In this document: positions 35,224 through 46,812 of the stretch, piece by piece
Numbering within the stretch: position 1 is the stretch's first letter
Layout: the number at the start of each line of letters is the position of its first letter
Assembly: GCA_014529385.2 (NCBI GenBank)
Contig: CM043960.1
Location: forward strand, 71,682,910 to 71,746,909
From: Adiantum capillus-veneris
Taxonomy: Eukaryota; Streptophyta; Polypodiopsida; Polypodiales; Pteridaceae
Reading direction: 5' to 3'
DNA: 64,000 nucleotides
Made by a program: the position numbers and the translations under genes
The notes under the pieces: generated by a model
Seen by the model: only the letters and a program-made list of their open reading frames with translations
Databases searched by the model: none
Told to the model about the DNA's origin: nothing

Positions 35224-35585
35224 CTTGAGTCAGGACTCGCGTGAGGCATGGCAACTCTTTCATGAGCTATCCCCCCCCCCCCCTGCCATTACCTCTAGAG
35301 ACTTGGGGCCAGTACGCATCATCTTTGTACACAGTTTCTGGACAGCCGCCCCTTCCCGACCCCCCCTATCCATGCCCACACACATGTGCTTTTTTCACTG
35401 CTGAGATGGTGAAGAAGGCCATTGACAGGATGAGGACTGGGAGAGCATATGATCATAATGGATTAGCGGCTGAGCATTTCATGCATACCAGAGATCTACT
35501 AGCAAAGCTTCTAGCAGTTATGTTTAACCGTGCCATGTGTGAGAGCTTGCCTGATACTTGGAGTCGGATCATGACTAGTTTGTAG
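35224..35585 (+). pseudogene. LINE-A right half: RT N-terminal region
   Basis: Continues the LINE-A frame from 1944: LSQDSREAWQLFHEL, a proline-rich loop with a C10 run, then FFTAEMVKKAIDRMRTGRA, YDHNGLAAEHFMH and MFNRAMCESLPDTW, the finger region that opens the LINE reverse transcriptase. It stops at 35583-35585, where similarity ends abruptly at LINE-C; the RT palm with its YADD motif is absent. Confidence 0.82.
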
Positions 35586-37020
35586 CCCAAGTGCCAACAG
35601 ACAACTCTGCATGCACTATCATCCACATGAAATAGCATATCCTGCAATTGATCCATAGGGTCCAAATCAGAGTTACCCGAAACACGGAACGGGAACGGCG
35701 ACGGGGACCCTTGCGGAACGGGGGAACGGCCGGGGGTCCGGAACGGGAACGGCGCGGAACGGGAGGCATAAAAAACACCCAAATAATGCTTGAGAAGGGA
35801 ATGGGTGTGAGGGGGTGCATTTTAATTTTTGAGTCCTTGCACACTAAAAATACACCTAATGTTCACTGCAAATTTGCAAAAAACTGTCTATTTCTTTCCA
35901 TTTTTGAGAGTTGGCCGTTCCGGGGCCGTTCCGGTATCAGGTGGTCACCCGGAACGGCAAAACATTCCGGGGCGTTCCAGCTTGGCAGAGGGGGAGGGAA
36001 CGGCGTTCCGGCCTTCTAGGGCCTACGGAACGCGTTCCCCGGTAACTATGGTCCAAATGCATGAGCAAAACTATCACTGGAAAGCAAGGTAGATGCGATG
36101 TTCCTGCCATACAATCGAGGATGATGAGGTGGGTATTGTGTCCACAAGATAAGCCTCCTTCCCAGAGAGACAATATGATCAAAAATGGAAAGAGGGGTCC
36201 CATCAACCTGTAAGGAATGCCACTGCCACTCACCAAGATCCCAAATTAACTCAACCAAAGGCTTTCTCCGCCATATCCACAATCTCCAAAGTGGTACCTC
36301 CGTTGTAGTGAAAACGAGGTCAACACAAGAGTGCTTCTCAAAAAAGCCTACCCCTTTAACAGGTTGCCAATCAGCATGCAGCTGCTGATCAAGTGAAACC
36401 TCACCCTGGAACTTTATTCAGAAGTGCTTACCATGATGGCCAGTCTGTGTAATGCCAAACACCAGAGTTCCATGCTGTGCAGCGATCGTGGCTCTTGAGC
36501 TAGGGTGGAAGTACACGCATCAGCCCTGATGTGAAGGTAAAATAGTCTGTCTCCCAATGTAAGCATGCCAATCAGCAAGAATAGCCTGATCAATCTCCCC
36601 CATACACGCAGCTACCTCTTTGCGGATCCCGTAGGTAGCACCTATGACCTGCGCACTGACCAAGGAAGTACCTAACCAACGACATAAAGAACTTGTTAGG
36701 CCATCATCCCATTTGGCCAATCAATATGAGTCCTCTCACCTAGCTGACATCCCTGTGAATCTGGCACATGCATTCCAAACTAAAGGCTACCTCACTACCT
36801 CCTCTACACAAGAGGGTGGATGTCGAATCAAAGCAAGGCGCAATTCCTTCCAAATCCGTAGCAAGCAACGCATAAAAGGTGACAAGAGAGCCATATCCAA
36901 AGGTGCATCAATGAAGATGAATATGTGGTCAGTTGCCATACACCACCAGTATTTGTCACAAAATGTGTCAAGCCACTGAAGACCCAGAGAGTTAGGACTC
37001 CCTGAGCCTGACCCTAGCCA
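35586..37020 (-). pseudogene. LINE-C: ORF2 C-terminal tail, minus strand
   Basis: Read downward from 37020: DTFCDKYWWCMATDHIFIF, LLSPFMRCLLRIWKELRLAL, LVWNACARFTG, then DDGLTSSLCRWLG and WHAYIGRQTILP (36520-36720) and RKPLVELIWDLGEWQWHSL (36046-36282). This thumb/connection region, with PFMRCLLRIW and W-rich segments, resembles the part after RT in L1 ORF2. Stops separate the pieces. M2 splits it at 35669-36050. Orientation is opposite to LINE-A and it contains no RT catalytic part. Confidence 0.6.
35669..36050. mobile_element. M2: GGAACG-rich MITE of hAT type, complete
   Basis: 382 bp with a perfect 8-bp duplication GTCCAAAT at 35661-35668 and 36051-36058. Ends are CAGAGTTACCCG and, inverted, CATAGTTACCGGGGAACG. 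The 8-bp duplication and the CA-x-AG start fit hAT. Dense GGAACG/CGTTCC reiterations fill both arms; the centre is ordinary sequence related to M1. No transposase. Confidence 0.9.
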
Positions 37021-37935
37021 ACCTGCAGATCGTGACCCTAAACGCTATCAAAAGCTAAAGAAGTCCTCACCAACTTACAAGTTCCTACCGAGTGGCCCAA
37101 TTATCCAGGTTGATTGTTGCGGTGGGGGGCAAAATGCCAGGGCACTGCAGGAGTAGAAAACGTTGGGCGGATCTGCACTTGCACTTGAAATCTGATGAAA
37201 AAATGCTAAGCCTTGTGCTTCTTTTATACTAACTTTCTTGGTGCCAAGTCGGGAAAATGTGCAAATGTTTAGGATAAGCCTTATCTTTATATTGACACAA
37301 TGGCAAGCTCAATAATATTTCTTCCTATGTTGTGTGCTCTTGAGCTTCTCCTTCATCTTCTCCATCTTTGCGTGCATTTCTGCAACTATATTTCCAACAT
37401 ATTGGTCCAAATTGTATTGCAATCTATTGAACAAGCCGATCATGGTCCTCACAATTCGTACCTTTCTGACTAGTCTCTATCACCAAGACAAAACCTATCA
37501 TCATTATAATTACACTATAGGATGGATCTTATTAGAGTGAGCAGAGACTTTCATAACGAATCCTGCATTATGTTATGATGTTTGGACAAAGGAGGGGAGA
37601 CTGAATGAGAAATACTCCATTTACAAGCCACAAACACTACCATTCACCTCCAATATTTCTTTTCCCCACGATACACATGTGCCACGATGTCACGAACACT
37701 CGGCTCATATTGGCTGATGAGCCAATGGACTCTGGTAGATACTGATATATTATGTTTGTGTGTGCACACATGGACTTCCACCAAAAAATGCAAGTATGCA
37801 CATCTGTGTGTGCATGTGCATGCGCGTATGTGGATGTGTGCATATTAGCTGACGAGCCAATGGACTCTAGTAGATACTGATATATTATGTTTGTGTGTGT
37901 GCACATGCACACACACAAAAACATGCAAGAGTGCA

Positions 37936-37977
<42 letters not shown>

Positions 37978-38214
37978 CGTGTGTGTGACATGTGTGTGTG
38001 TGTGTGTCAGGTGTGTTCAGTGAGCGCAAGACTGCTGCGTGACCTTTTGCCCAGCGCGACCATCTGCTCAGTGTTGCAGACGAGGGCCACCTTCTGCCCG
38101 ACGCGCGTGTCAGTGAGGATGAGCCATCGCGACATCAGCTGCAAGCCCTAATAGGTTTCTCATGCCCTGTTGCAGCCTTGCACAATCTGCTGCTCTATGT
38201 CATCAGTGTCAGCG

Positions 38215-38264
<50 letters not shown>

Positions 38265-38266
38265 AG
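37021..38266. repeat. Microsatellite-rich stretch, no gene
   Basis: Contains a tandem duplication of about 139 bp (37711-37849 and 37850-37985, sharing GAGCCAATGGACTCT and a TATTATGTTTGTGTG block), a (TG)n tract at 37939-38008 and (GT)22 at 38217-38260 followed by AGAGAG. A block GTTCAGTGGGCAGGTGT/GCTCAGTGGGCAGGTGT follows at 38375-38415, just inside LINE-B. Coding frames here are dinucleotide artefacts. Confidence 0.7.
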
Positions 38267-38548
38267 TGTGCATGTGTGTACAGGTGCTCCTTCGCGTTGC
38301 CTTCTTTGCGCAAATTTGACTTGTACAGAAGTGTAATTCTTTTCAAGAGTTGATTCTCTAGAGTCAGGCTTATTTAGTTCAGTGGGCAGGTGTAGAGCTC
38401 AGTGGGCAGGTGTCCAGGTGGAAGTGTACAAAGTTTGTTGTGTTCAGCTATCTTCCAAGATTCAGGTCGCTAAGGTTGGCAGTATTTTGGTCCTTTCTTG
38501 ACAGAGTCAGTCTGCAATCTCGATCAAGTGTATAAATGTAGGAAGCCG

Positions 38549-39450
38549 ATGGCCGCAGAGTCCTCGGAAATGGGTGAAATCCGAGCTTGTTTGTTGGAAG
38601 ATTTTGAAGGTGCGTGGAATGCCTAGGAGGGCCAGGAACCCACCACTGAGGTGCTTATTCCTGTGCAAGCTCTCTTGGACCCAGTGGCGCAGTATGCTCT
38701 CAATGCGATTATTTTGTTCTTTCCGGGCAAAATGCCCATTGCGCAAGACGTGGGTCAGTGGGTGGATTCCCTTCTTAAACGCCAAGCAGTCTGAGGTGTT
38801 TATTTTGGAGCCAGAGGGTTTTATGAAGTCTTGTTGGCTGACACTGATGCCCGAAACATGTTGCTTGAATTATCTCCTCTGTTTTCTGGTGCTCAGATGA
38901 CACATGTATTGGCCTGGGCTCTTACCAAAGACTATCAAAGCCTTATCCGCCACAAGCGCCCAGTATGGGTAGAAATAGTTGACCCCTTTCCGCGCACCTG
39001 GCGACACTTTCTGTGCTTGCTTGTCGCTTGGGAAAAGTGATATGTCCTCCCAAACTTGACGCAAATACAAATCGGTTTTGTGTGCTTTGGGACACAGATG
39101 TTCCCACGCCTCAAAGTATTACTATCAACTCAGGGGACCCTCTCATTGGCAAGCGTCCTTTTAAGCTCAAATGGGGAAAATTTGCAAATTCATGTTTTCG
39201 CTGTAGTAAATTTGAACATGCAATCTGAATGTCCCGAGACTCATTTGCAACCTCCTCCTTTAGCGGTTCCACAGCTTGCTGTTTCCAATGGAAAGGAAGA
39301 CTCTAGATCCCCCTCCATTGGGGTCTCTACCTTGCCCGATGCTCAGCCTCTGGATAGAGGTAAAGTCAAATCTGTTGGTTCCAAAACTCTTAGAGTTAGG
39401 GTAAGCTTGCAGCTGCTCAGGAGACATGGAATAAGGGTAAGAATGTCGAT
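38549..39450 (+). pseudogene. LINE-B ORF1 (DUF4283-like domain and zinc knuckle)
   Basis: From ATG 38549 (MAAESSEMGEIRACLL) the frame has stops at about 38615 and 38789 but continues through GVYFGARGFYEVLLADTDAR, VLAWALTKDYQSL and PVWVEIVDPFPRTW, which fits the RRM-like domain of plant L1 ORF1. After a frameshift near 39035, WGKFANSCFRCSKFEHAI gives a CCHC-type knuckle. A serine/proline-rich tail follows to about 39450. The product would be the RNA-binding LINE chaperone. Confidence 0.75.
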
Positions 39451-39784
39451 CTAGGGGAAGTATCTCCTTGGATAATCCCCAAGAAGGCTTTCAAAACACG
39501 CTCACAGCTTTCTTCTCGTAACTATGTACCTCCTGCAGTGAAATCTGCGGTGCACAAACCTCTTCCTTGTAATGACAATCGTATGCTTGTGGAAGCATGA
39601 ACAAGGTGGTACATTCTTACAGAGATTTAGTGATTCATGGGACTTCTTCATCACCTGCATGCTTTGTTTCCCTTGATGAGGGTATGGAAGATAATGTAGT
39701 CGAGCCACGGTCTCTTGATGTTGATGTGTCTATGGGCACGTCTACTTAGTTCCCCTTTCCTTTGCCTTTGTACATATCTCTTTA

Positions 39785-40296
39785 ATGCATAGTTGTGTTA
39801 AATGCATTTCATATAATGTGCGTGGGTTATGTAACGTTGATAAGTGGACATTAACCTGGCATTATGTACATACATGTAAGGCAAACATTGTTATTTTGCA
39901 AGGGCACAATCAGCATGAATTTGCTGGGCAATGTTCGTATTTTGCAGGATATTGGATAGCCTATGCTAGATTGACGGGCTATTCAGATGTTTTGATGTTG
40001 GTTAAACATGAGTTGCAGCCAGTTCTTGCGTACAATGGTCAAGCAGGTCGCTGGATGGTGATTCAATGTACAGTCAATGGTCAGACTTATGAAGTTGGGG
40101 GTGTTTATGCGCACACAGTCTCGGGGCAACATTCGGCTTTATGGCATGCAATGTCTTCTTATCCTTGGCTTTCCAATGCTTTTCTTTGTGGTGATTTTAA
40201 CAACGCACCTGCTTCATTGGATAACACCATAGGACAATCGCACATGTTGGGTGTGGAAGAGCACGCTTGGACAAATCTTGTTGCTTGCACACGGTG
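39785..40296 (+). pseudogene. LINE-B endonuclease, N-terminal half
   Basis: ATG 39785 opens with CISYNVRGLC, the L1 endonuclease start with its active-site Asn. It continues NIVILQGHNQHEF (Gln where the catalytic Glu is usual), MLVKHELQPVL, EVGGVYAHT and FLCGDFNNAPAS with the GDFN motif intact, then EEHAWTNLVACT. Similarity stops there and resumes at 48780 with MLDLWSLLHPN, so an insertion splits the domain. Confidence 0.85.
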
Positions 40297-41846
40297 TTGG
40301 GCGTTTTCTGGGAAGTTTTTTCGTGCTTCTATTTCATGGTTAGTCAATGGAGATCATACGTAGCTATTCGATAACTCCTCGTTTTAGCTTGACATCTTAC
40401 ATGCATTTGTGTGGATGATGTTAAAGCCCCAAAAGTTATTCTGTGAACTGCTCCCCTGTGGATGTTTGATCTCCTTGCTACGAGAATTTTCCCCCGTTGT
40501 GCTGACAGAGTTTGCCCATCCGTTACGTATCTGCTTAGCTGCAAGTTTGTTGTTGATAATGGATGTCGTATTAAGTTTTTTTTGGACGAGTTGATGAACC
40601 CAATAGTCTTTAGAAATCAAACCTAAGTGGGCACATTGGCCAATCATGCTTCAAATTGAAAAAGGATGTGAACCTCAGCTTTGGTAAAACAAAGACCATA
40701 ACGATGCCTTGACTTTGAAGAAGGTCGTTTTTGGTAAGTGAAGTGGTGGCAAGCAGAGGAGGGTGAGAGCGCCCAAATTGGGGGAACAAGGACACATCTC
40801 TACAGGTTCTGGTTGGAATACTATCACTCAGCCTATGCAAGGGCAATCACAAATTAGAAGGGGGGATTTCTTGCTCTGTGTGTGGCAGGCAGTGTGGGTG
40901 TCGAAAAATTACAAAGGATCCTCATCCTGGCAGCAAGCCCCGACCTATGGATCAAGAGGTTACACCTTGCATCTAGCGAACAGAGTTGAGTCCATCCCTG
41001 GGAAGGGTGTATGCGTGTAGCTAGAGCAAGAAGGCAGCCATATATGGTTTCTTACAAGGCTAGGCATTGGGGGCTGATTTACGACACGCTGGTGATGCTC
41101 CCTTGTGGAAGTGCTGCGTGATTTGTTTTTATGCCGAGGCATCTTAAAGCAGACTGCCAATGATTTGGAGTTCTCTGCAAAGTTACGCAGCATTTAGCTT
41201 GTTTTACAAAGGTCATACTTTCAATTGTTGAGAAGAGCCATCATTCACCTTGAGGGCCAGTGAGATAGATAGCAGTGATGTGGACATTAAAGACCAGATA
41301 AACCAAAAGTGGGGCCTGCTGGCTATGGATCGTGGAGCAGGCCACTTGGGCTGCCAAGAAGCTTCATGAAAGCGATTGGGTGACAGAGATTTTGCAGTTG
41401 TGGTGCTCAAGGTTCGTGGGGGACTTTTGAAAAATTCGGATGAGGTCGCCAGCTATTGGAAAACCCATACATGCCATTAGCGATGTTGGACTGTTCCATA
41501 GGAGCTGACATCTGCCCTGCTCGTGGCTTCTCACATGAGTGTGTGCTTGCACAACTCAACATCGAGGGAGTATGTATTCTGCACTTATTTACCAGAGCCT
41601 GCGTTAAATGAAGCAACTACATCTATTTTGAGGAGAAATAGAGAGCTGTTGTGTAAGAAACTACGGCAATTGAACTCGTCGTGACTTAAAGGCATTGCAT
41701 CAGCGGACAATAGAGGGGACTTAGTAGCAACGATGTTGTTAAATAGATGCCATGGATAATCTGCAACAAGGACAGAGTTCTACTATGTCTGTGTACTTGA
41801 AGGAGTTCCTAGCTACCTTATTGCCCAAATTTACAGAGTTTCCTTG
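40297..41846. other. Unassigned insert in LINE-B (left part)
   Basis: About 1.55 kb here plus 150 bp at 48627-48780 separate the two endonuclease halves once MITE Y and X2 are removed. I see no transposase, RT, terminal repeat or duplication that would class it. Reading frames are short on both strands. Confidence 0.45.
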
Positions 41847-42307
41847 CAAGGTGGTAAGGTACGTAAGGTACGGTACGTATTCGGTACGTCATGTACGTAC
41901 TACTGAATGGATAGAGTTGTAAGGTACGTAAAATTCATATGTTCTAAAAGCCAAAAGCCTACAATACGGTCCATACTTGATTAAAAAATCATAAGTATCA
42001 CTTCAAGCATGTTAGTTCACTATTCTACAAACCAAGGCAAAGCTTTCACACGAATACCAGCAAGTCATGACTCCTTGCTCGACATTCAACAAATCAACAT
42101 TGAAGTGACAAGAACACATACAATTTCAAATATACACAACCTAAAATTTGAAGTTTCACAACAAACTAGTTACTACAAAGAACTTCAAAGTTCACATTGA
42201 TCATGATTTGCCAATTTGCAAAATCGATGGGCGAACCCTATTGTGCCGACCTACTGGGGTTTTTTTTCCAACAACAAAAAAAGGTACAGTACGGATCCGT
42301 ACAGTAC

Positions 42308-43496
42308 TGTCACGTGACACATCCAACCCTATGTGTCCGTGGACAAGCTGCAGTATGATCAGGGTTCAGTCAGTCCAGTCAAGTCTAGATTAGCAGTGAT
42401 CTGGCACTTTTGTGAGTCTATTCGTAGACCGTGCATGCCCAGTCACTTAGCATAGATGCATATCCTCTGGTTGCACACAGCATGATCATCAGAATTCCCA
42501 TCAGAATCATTTAGAATCAGTTAGGGGATTTTTCCAATGCATTTAGCCTAATTTCCCTAATTTTGACATTTTTCACTTATTATTTTTAAGTGACTTTCCA
42601 ACAAAAGTAGGTAGGGCAATTTTGCTAAGTTTGTATATAAGCAAACCCAAGTTAGCACTAAATGGCAGAAGAAGCAGCAGGAGCTCCCCGCCCAACAGGC
42701 GTCTTCTCAGCAAGAACCCGCAGTACCTCCCCAAGCCTGGCGTTTTCCTCTCCATGAGCCTAGCATTTTCAGTTTGGGCCTTCACCATCGCCAGACACTC
42801 CCCCCATTTGGCGTTTTCAGCATTGCTTGGTCGCCATAGTACCCTACAGCCCAGCGTTTTGCATATCGCCAACACCTCCACAGCCTAGCGTTTTCAGCCT
42901 TCCCATGATCGCCAGCAGTCCCCAGAACCCAGCGTTTTTCACTAACGCTACAGTACCATATCAGCGTTTTCTGTTTTCAGCCCATTGGTTGCAGATAGGC
43001 AGCGTTTTCAGCATGCATGATTTGCATCAGATTCAGCCATAAAGACTTGCAGATATCCCCATTTTCAGCCCTCGAAAACATAGTCAAAACAGTCATTTTC
43101 AGCCACCGAAACAGCCCCGAAATTCAGCAGTTAGAAGACCGTAGATTTCAGCCCTAAAGTCGTCGTCGTCACCGGCATAGTCTCAGGTTGCATCAGTCCA
43201 TTGCATCGTCATTGTACCACTTTGTGCAATCAATAAGTAGACCACTCTCGCCAACGAGAGTGGGGCCTTCGGAGGAGGGTTTTACAACGTCTCTGGTGTC
43301 GTATCTCTCTTCTCTCTCTATCTCTCAGTCTCATACACTTGCACACACAGTGTCCATTCACTTTGTTTGTGATCATAGCACTTTCCATTAAGAACGGAAG
43401 GCTCTACCTTCCATAAGAACTAAAAGGAACCCTTGAGCATAGTTCGGAGCACTCATCTTGAGCAAAGCGCAAACAATCATTCCGCTGCATCTAACA
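42308..43496 (+). repeat. X2 5' LTR (1189 bp)
   Basis: Begins TGTCACGTGACACATCC with the CACGTG palindrome and ends CTGCATCTAACA. TATATAAG at about 42634 is the likely promoter. Downstream, 42735-43150 has about a dozen copies of AGCGTTTTC or near variants and many TTTTCAGCC motifs. Sequence near 43310 is CT-rich. Confidence 0.92.
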
Positions 43497-43509
43497 TTGG
43501 TATCAGAGC
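43497..43509 (+). promoter_or_regulatory. X2 primer binding site (initiator tRNA-Met)
   Basis: TTGGTATCAGAGC abuts the 5' LTR. Confidence 0.9.
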
Positions 43510-43947
43510 TTTGGCAGTGTTCTGTATCACTAGAACCACAAGAACCACAAGAATTTTTTAAGCTTGTTGAGGTCGCACACACCCAAGTTCGCTTGGGCGT
43601 GTCAATTCCTAATCATGTTTGTTGAAGAGTGACAGGAATCCCAGGAAAGAAGGGCTTGTCCAGCCTCCCCTTGTGTCTCTTTTCACTCATTGAGAGCGGA
43701 CCGTGCACTTAGTGGCTGGCCAATCGACGTGAGGTGGGAAAAGCAACCTTGGTGTGAGCTCAAGGCCGCCAAGGGGTGCGCCCGCGGGAAAGAGTAGAAC
43801 TTGGGTGAAGAGAAGATCCTTCTCAAACGCGATTTGTAAGCGAAAGAAAAACCTCAAGAACCTCAAGATCCTCAAGAACCTAAGAACCCAAGACCCTCAA
43901 GAACCCCAAGTTCCTCGTGAACTTAAGAACCAAAGATCATAGTGCAT

Positions 43948-45514
43948 GGTCGTCACCCGAAGCGGAATGGATACTTCGCATACAGGTGATGAGCATGAGA
44001 GAGGCGACGAGGAATTTTCCCCACCAAGAGATTTTTCGACCCTCCCCCTTCGCCATCTACGCCACCAAGTGTCCCAACCCCTATGGAGGCCATGGTCAAG
44101 TCGATGTTGGACATGATGGCACAACAACAAGAAACGAATCAAGTTGCATTGGCACAACTCGCAAGCAAGGCAGAACAACAAGAAGCTAAGGACCGTGAGC
44201 GCGACGAAAGAAACGCAAGACTTGCTGCACAACAAGAAGACAATCGCCTTGCTTTAGAACGCTAGCGCGACGCACGCAAAGAACGAAAACAACAAAGAAA
44301 GACGGACAAGGTGGCAAGAAGCGCGGTCTTGGAGGCCGAGCGTGCAACTCAAAGATTGGCTTTGGAGACCGAGCGTGAAGCTCAAAGAGTGGCTCTGGAG
44401 ACCAAGCGTTAAGCTCAAAGAGAGCTACGCACTCAAGAATTGCTTCGACAAGTGCTAGCCTCGAAGACCGAACCACCCAAAGATCGTGGGATTTCCTCAA
44501 GTGGCGCAAGCCACAATGCGGATTCCAACCATCCAGTCACAGAGAAGTTGACTTTCAGTAAGTATGATGGCAAGATAGATGCTACAGTTATTCATTCTTG
44601 GTTGCATCAATTTAATGCTTATTTGCGACAACTAAGAAGACAGGAAATATAAAGGTTTTGACGGTAGCTATGTACCTTGCCGGTGATGCCATCAATTGGT
44701 ACCACGCATGGCAAGAGGCACAGCTAGCAGTGCACCTAGAGGAAGCCGACGAATTCACGCCCCTTTCCTTCAATTGAGCTGATTTCCAAGACAAGCTCAA
44801 GGCACGGTTTATGCCACCTTAGTACCTCGCAGGATTGAAGGACGATTGGCGTGCTCTCAAGCAAAATGGTATGCCGGTTATGTCTTTCTCTAATCGTGTT
44901 TTGCAGTTAGGTACCCAATTACGCAAGTCAGATGATGAACGCAAAGAGACATTCCTTCTTGGGTTAGACGACTATATCAAGTTTGATGTAGAAGTCTTCG
45001 ATCCAATCGATCTCAACAAGGCGGTAGCGATTGCTCTCGCACAGGAGATGAAGCACAACAAGGGAAACCTAAGGAGAACAAGACTTCCACAAGTACCTTG
45101 CAGACTTCTCAGAACCCTCAGAACGGTAAGAATGGTAAGAATGGTAACTCTTCTAACCAATCTTCCAATAGTCTCTCAGAAAAGAATTCTTTCAATGAAT
45201 CTAAAGGTAAAGCTAACACAATTGCTAAACCTAAGCTTACTCCAGATGAAAAGGTAGCACAAGGAATTGTAAGAGGATACATCACGTCGAAAGAGCAAAG
45301 CACTTATTCTAAGGAAGGTCGTTGTTTTCATTGTCACATTAAGGGTCACATAAAAAGAACATGTCCTAAGCTTGAATCGAATGAATCTAAAGAATCCACA
45401 GAACCCACTTCCTCTGTCAATGCAATGAATGATAACACGAGTGTGCACCAAGTTTCGCATGACCCTCACATTGATGATTCTCTCATTAAATGTTATGGTC
45501 GTACGTCGGGGTAG
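43948..45514 (+). pseudogene. X2 gag with CCHC zinc knuckle
   Basis: Starts near 43948 (MVVTRSGMDTS, matching X1). A glutamine/arginine-rich coiled-coil stretch at 44083-44450 has repeated LETEREAQR units. The gag core reads SKYDGKIDATVIHSWLHQF, then (frame changes near 44650 and 44778) AINWYHAWQEAQ and FSNRVLQLGTQL. The knuckle CFHCHIKGHIKRTCPK lies at about 45321-45368. Frame changes and stops (44263, 44410, 44650) break it. It would package element RNA. Confidence 0.8.
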
Positions 45515-45524
45515 CGTTTTGTCA

Positions 45525-45900
45525 TATTGTTTGACCCAGGTAGTATGCATGATGTAATCAGTTCCTCTTGTTGAGAGAGCCCGCCTCGAAGTTACTCCGA
45601 GATCTCCTATGGAGGTCTCTGGCTTTCGTCCCGGTATGGACGCTCTCATCACGGAGGAGTGCCTTGATGTGTTTTTTGGAATTCAGCAAGCTGCCTTCAC
45701 TAGAAGATTTGTTGTTTCTCCTCTCTCAGGATGTGATATGATTTTGGGCATTAAATGGTTTCGTGAACTGAATGCTCTCATTGATTTTGAGGCTAACACT
45801 CTCACTTTACATGCCAAAAGTGATTCTCCCATTGTCATTCATGGAGAGGACATTATTCATTCTCCATCTCTCATTGCTAATATGCAGGACAAGATTGAAA
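45525..45900 (+). pseudogene. X2 aspartic protease-like domain
   Basis: LFDPGSMHDVISS at about 45527-45565 stands where retropepsins have LxDSGSxxxFIS (DPG for DSG). Then MEVSGFRPGMDALITEEC, GCDMILGIKWFRELNALIDF and a THLHAK-like strand give the D-x-ILG-x-xW flap and core of LTR-element proteases. The DSG Ser is replaced and a frame change precedes 45609. No pol frame follows, unlike autonomous elements. Confidence 0.75.
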
Positions 45901-46172
45901 GGATCCATGAGAAGGAAACTCTCTCAGTCTCTTCTTCTCCAAAGCATGACACACAGGATTTGCATGATTGTGAAAAGCATGATAATTTGATTGACAATGA
46001 TCAGCATAATGATTTGGATGATAAAGACAAGCATGATGATTTGCATGAAGAAGATGTGATTGTTCACAAGGATGATGAGTTAGTTGATGCTTTTTCTAGC
46101 AAAGCTAACCTCATTGCAGATTCGATCAATCACGAAGGATCGATCTTGGCTCTCGAGCCTAGGTCCAAATAA
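45901..46172 (+). CDS. X2 acidic HD-repeat segment
   Basis: Continues in the protease frame. Units such as DLHDCEKHD, EHNDLDDKDKHDDLHEED and VHKDDELVDAF form a His/Asp-rich array matching X1 (21253-22200). The segment ends with SILALEPRSK and a stop. Both copies keep this composition, which suggests a real family protein region. Function unknown. Confidence 0.6.
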
Positions 46173-46812
46173 CCCTCACAGGAAGTATTATGTGTTCGCA
46201 TGATTGATACGCACGCATTGTTCGAGTGTTTCATTCGTGATCATTTCCTGTATTTTAGTCAACATCGTTATGTGATCCCTTTTCCTAGGCATGACATTGT
46301 ATGTTAAGCACGTTTCTCTCATGGATGAGCACGAATGTATGCGGATTTTTCGTGAAAAGCTGAAAAGTATGTATGTCAGGAAGTCACATTCCATGTCTCT
46401 TCTTTGGCATGACACAGTTTCCGAACGAGCACATGAAAGTATGAGCACCAAGCCTAGCAAAGCTAACCTCATTGCAGATTCGATCAATCACGAAGGATCG
46501 ATCTTGGCTCTCGAGCCTAGGTCCAAATAACCCTCACAGGAAGTATTATGTGTTCGCATGATTGATACGCACGCATTGTTCGAGTGTTTCATTCGTGATC
46601 ATTTCCTGTATTTTAGTCAACATCGTTATGTGATCCCTTTTCCTAGGCATGACATTGTATGTTAAGCACGTTTCTCTCATGGATGAGCACGAATGTATAC
46701 GGATTTTTCGTGAAAAGCTGAAAAGTATGTATGTCAGGAAGTCACATTCCATGTCTCTTCTTTGGCATGACACAGTTTCCGAACGAGCACATGAAAGTAT
46801 GAGCACCAAGCG
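46097..46812 (+). repeat. 358-bp tandem duplication in X2
   Basis: The block starting TAGCAAAGCTAACC at 46097 repeats almost exactly from 46455, including the stop after PRSK. The copies differ at very few sites, so the duplication is young relative to the LTR divergence. Confidence 0.92.

Noticed and set aside
35255-35585. Independent proline-rich gene
   Set aside because: Its C-terminal part matches the LINE RT finger region and joins in frame to LINE-A at 1944.
37637-38353. Cys/Val and His/Thr repeat proteins
   Set aside because: Translation of (TG)n and (CA)n microsatellites.
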